Shown here piece after piece: positions 61,285 through 64,000 of a stretch of DNA of 64,000 bases. Where the stretch lies: positions 20,084-84,083 of the forward strand of contig JAPLJS010000071.1 in NCBI GenBank assembly GCA_026388545.1. The letters run 5' to 3'. Source of the DNA: Deltaproteobacteria bacterium. GTDB taxonomy: Bacteria; Desulfobacterota; Syntrophia; Syntrophales; UBA2185. Every line of letters starts with the position of its first letter. Positions within the stretch are counted from its first letter, which is position 1. The position numbers and the translations under genes were made by a program. The notes under the pieces are model-generated. The model was not told the DNA's origin, made no database searches, and was given only the letters and a program-made list of their open reading frames with translations.

Positions 61285-61599
61285 ATGAGTATCGAAAACA
61301 AGGAAGTACGCGAAATACCCCCCACACATCCGGGAGAAATACTCCGGGAGGACTTCATGCCCGATTACGGGCTGACTACGGCTGCTTTAGCTGAAGCACT
61401 TGGCGTGTCTCGCCAGACCATTAATGAGATTTTACGAGAGCGTCGGGCAATGACCCCGGCAATGGCTCTAAGGCTGTCTCGCTTGTTTGGCAACACCCCG
61501 GAATTCTGGCTGAACGCTCAGCGGGCCTATGACCTATGGCAAGCGCAGAAAAGTTACCGGCGAGATATTGAAAGAATCAAGCCCCTGCGCGTAGCATGA
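61285..61599 (+). CDS. higA: HigA-family antitoxin and repressor
   Basis: 104 residues. The start PPTHPGEILREDFMPDYGLT and the XRE-type helix-turn-helix LAEALGVSRQTINEILRERRAMTP are standard HigA (VapI) features, with FGNTPEFWLNAQRAYDLW. It should bind HigB and the palindrome in the shared promoter. It starts 10 bases after higB, with AAGGAGA. Confidence 0.95.
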   Translation: MSIENKEVREIPPTHPGEILREDFMPDYGLTTAALAEALGVSRQTINEILRERRAMTPAMALRLSRLFGNTPEFWLNAQRAYDLWQAQKSYRRDIERIKPLRVA

Positions 61600-61780
61600 A
61601 TTTGAATCTATGAATGCGATATTGCCTACAAAGCTTAAAACCCTTATCTAGCCCCTTCTTGATGTCGCTTATCACTTATAGTCTTTAATTGCCCCGACAG
61701 GCTATCCTTGATCGCGGCAGCCTGCGCTTCAATCCGAGAACTAAATGACTGAATGGCACTCCTGATATGTCTTCTATATC

Positions 61781-63797
61781 TCAAATATGTTTTTTATCCA
61801 GGACATCACGAATGGCTTTGGCCAGCACGCTCATCCTGATCGGCTTGGTAATCAAATGGTTGATGCCGAGGATTGTGAGTTTTTCCAGGTCCCCTTTTTC
61901 CTGAAATCCTGAAGCGAACATTACAGGAATGTCGGCGCGAATACGTCTTATTTCCCGTGCCACATCAAAGCCCGTCATGTGAGGCATGGTCTTGTCCGTG
62001 ATCACAAGATCAAAGGCGTCACTATCCTCCCTGAATGCCTCAATCGCTTTTACAGGGTCCGTTTCCGTTACTACCCGGTAACCAAGTTTCTCAAGCAGCT
62101 CCCTGCTCAAATTGGCCACCATCTTTTCATCATCAACAAACAGGATCTTTTCGCCTTGTCCCGGTACTATGGCTTCTTCCATATCTTTTCCATCTTCCAC
62201 ATACTTTTCCATCAACGGCAGGTAGACCCTGAAGATGGTTCCCTTGCCCGCCTCGCTGTATACCCTGATCTCCCCGCCATGGTCTTTGACGATCCCGTGC
62301 ACGACCGCAAGCCCCAAACCCGTCCCCTCTCCCTTTTCCTTGGTTGTAAAGTAGGGTTCAAAGATTCTCGCGAGATCCTCCTGCGAGATTCCCTGCCCTG
62401 TATCCCTGACGGTCAATACCAGGTAATGGCCGTGACTTATCGGCGGACGATGCAAGAGGTCATCCGCATTGATGACGACTTCTTCCAAGCCAATCTCCAG
62501 GACGCCCCCGGTCTCCTTCATGGCATGCCCGGCGTTCGTGCACAGGTTGACCAGCACCTGATGCAGCTGCGTGGGATCGGCCATGATGATGACATCGGAA
62601 GTCTCTTCGATCTTCTGCTTTATCTCTATCGTCGTCGGCAGTGATGCCCGCATAAACTTGACGACTTCTCTAATGATCGGAGATAGGGCAGTAGGCTTTT
62701 CCCCCTGCTCGGTCTTGCGGCTGAAGGTCAGTATCTGCCGCACCAGGTCTTTTGCCCGATCGGCGGCCTTGAGTACCTGTTCCATGTTGTGGTAGACTTT
62801 CGGCCGGTCTTGTACCGCCATCAGGCATAGTTCCGAATAGCCCATGATGCCGCTGAGGATATTATTGAAGTCATGGGCAATGCCGCGCCAATGTTCCGAT
62901 AGCCTCCATCTTCTGGGCCTGGATGAGCCGGGACTGCAATTTCTCGCGCTCTTCCTGAATCAGAACACGGTCGGTAATGTCCAGGACGGAGATAATGCCC
63001 GCCGGCCTTCCCCGCAACATCGTCGAGGCCCCCGATAGATCGACCCACTTTTCTGCACCGTCTTTCATGATGATTTTGAATTCATAACGATTTGTCGTTT
63101 CTTCTCCTCGCTGTCGCTTCCGGCCGCGTTCCTGAATGAGCGGCTTGAAGTCGGGATGAAGGATGTCCCAGAAATTCATGGCCAAGAGTTCTTTTTCGGA
63201 ATAACCGCAGATGGTCTCGGCGGCCCTGTTCGCGTAAACCCAACGGTCATCCTGGTAAAGCATCACCGCCGTGGGCGTCGAATCGGCCAAAACCCTGAAC
63301 TTCTCCTCGCTCTCCCGTAGCGCTTCCTCCGCCCGCTTGCGGTCGGTGATGTCGATAAAACTTTCAATATAACAATCCCTTCCTTTGATGGTAATAGGAT
63401 AAACGGTTTCCAGGATGTCTTTTAGATGTCCATCAGCATGGATGAGCTTGCGTTCAGAGTGATCGACACTTTGACCGAGATCTTTGACCGGACATTTGCC
63501 TGCCTGGGCAGAACAAACCAATGAGTGACAGATCTTTCCTATAATCCTCTCTTTGGGCAGCCCGGTCATTTCTATGGCAGTCTGATTCGCTTCAATAATG
63601 ATCTGAGTGTCCCTGTCAATAATGAGAATCCCGGTTCCTACTGTATTGAATATTGCCTGTAGTTTGGTTTCGTTATCACGCGACGCCCCCTCCGCCTGCC
63701 GATGCTCTAATTCCGATTGCTCCAGCTCTGCAATTCTCTGCCTTAGAGAATCCAGTTCCTGGATCAAAACCTGTTTTGTCTTGGATTGATCTTCCAT
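61781..63797 (-). pseudogene. Hybrid sensor histidine kinase broken by a frameshift
   Basis: From 63797 the protein starts with a coiled coil (about 1-40), then two PAS domains (about 45-155 and 165-285), and reaches the phospho-acceptor box at KMEAIGTLA; it then stops after ARHCP. A change of frame near 62885 restores GGIAHDFNNI and the rest: HATPase (NLCTNAGHAM, DTGQGISQEDLARIF, GTGLGLAVVHGIV) and a receiver with DDEKMV and VITDKTMP. Two missing bases would give the canonical LAGGIAHDFNN. Possibly a sequencing error; if real, the kinase is inactive unless frameshifted. Confidence 0.8.
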
Positions 63798-63965
63798 CGG
63801 GTTACCCCCCTATCAGATAATCGATGTCGGTTGGAAAGGAAAGCGGCTGTTAGAATGTATAAGAATTGATTCAAACAGGAAGCCGCCAGTGGTATTGATA
63901 GCTTGAAGAACAAGCGGTCGGATCGGCATGGCCGTCCGAAATCAAATTACCAAAAGGAGGCTTCC
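63798..63965 (+). ncRNA. Non-coding end of an IS110-type element, possible bridge RNA region
   Basis: 168 non-coding bases directly upstream of the IS110 transposase start. GCGGCT (about 63842) and AGCCGC (about 63883) form an inverted repeat. In IS110-group elements the sequence upstream of the recombinase encodes a structured bridge RNA that selects target and donor sites. Whether this one does cannot be told without the rest of the element. Confidence 0.4.
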
Positions 63966-64000
63966 ATGAACACCATTTACTACATTGGGATGGACATTCA
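63966..64000 (+). CDS. IS110-family transposase, start only
   Basis: ATG with GGAGG ribosome site, reading MNTIYYIGMDIH before the window ends. The GMDIH stretch contains the first catalytic Asp of the DEDD (RuvC-like) recombinase domain, and this opening is characteristic of IS110 transposases. Its completeness cannot be judged. Confidence 0.8.
   Translation, partial: MNTIYYIGMDI

Noticed and set aside
1..64000. tRNA, rRNA or replication origin
   Set aside because: No cloverleaf, rRNA-like block, DnaA-box cluster or origin-type repeat could be recognised by reading; a covariance-model search would be needed to exclude small RNAs.

Overview
The window looks like a chromosomal segment of an anaerobic bacterium of the Desulfobacterota (former Deltaproteobacteria), probably near the Syntrophia. 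I infer this from the gene types: a flavin-reductase/rubredoxin fusion, a secreted superoxide-reductase-like protein, a C_GCAxxG_C_C redox protein, rhodanese and metallo-beta-lactamase sulfur genes, SpoIIE/STAS partner-switching genes, AmrS-like radical SAM enzymes, and the many C/G-rich palindromes between genes. No rRNA, tRNA or CRISPR array was seen, so the lineage is not proven.

Layout. 1-8.1 kb is an AT-rich accessory region: a YefM/YoeB toxin-antitoxin pair, small exported or membrane proteins, a tandem gene duplication, fragments of IS3 and IS91 transposases, and a 3' fragment of uvrA. Three almost identical promoter modules recur here. 8.2-15.0 kb has a phosphoesterase-nucleotidyltransferase fusion, then a minus-strand operon (Fe-S aldo/keto reductase, DUF6599-like, cyclophilin-like, TrpF-like, YjbQ, divergent phosphoglycerate kinase). 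15.5-35.3 kb is mostly housekeeping, redox and metal handling: HD-GYP, YihY, WrbA, SOR-like, metallo-beta-lactamases, rhodaneses, CopZ/CopA, RidA, ACT, Hrb, YggS-Maf-ManC, RlmI, rhomboid, TraB.

36.5-43.7 kb is a signalling block: a redox protein, a STAS protein and its anti-sigma-type ATPase, a periplasmic NMT1/THI5-like binding protein whose gene overlaps a Cache-HAMP-SpoIIE phosphatase gene, a convergent second STAS gene, a second Cache-HAMP-SpoIIE phosphatase, and an exported isochorismatase-like hydrolase. It reads as two receptor phosphatases feeding partner switches, one probably gated by a binding protein.

43.7-57.5 kb holds a SIR2-TPR protein facing a Ser/Thr kinase with an unknown N-terminal domain, and further on an operon of TPR protein, membrane protein and exported WD40-caspase-like protein. 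A 229-bp segment covering the last kinase codons and its downstream flank occurs again just beyond the caspase gene's 3' end, so a second kinase gene probably once lay next to the caspase gene. Between the copies are five unrelated genes (outer-membrane protein, alpha/beta hydrolase, nitroreductase, radical SAM, DUF72).

57.5-64 kb is accessory again: a GYD-domain gene with a possible leader peptide, a YdjC/ChbG deacetylase between two related terminators, a radical SAM gene followed by the stump of an Xaa-Pro peptidase gene, a HigBA pair with a palindromic, possibly leaderless promoter, a frameshifted hybrid histidine kinase, and the start of an IS110-family transposase cut by the window edge.
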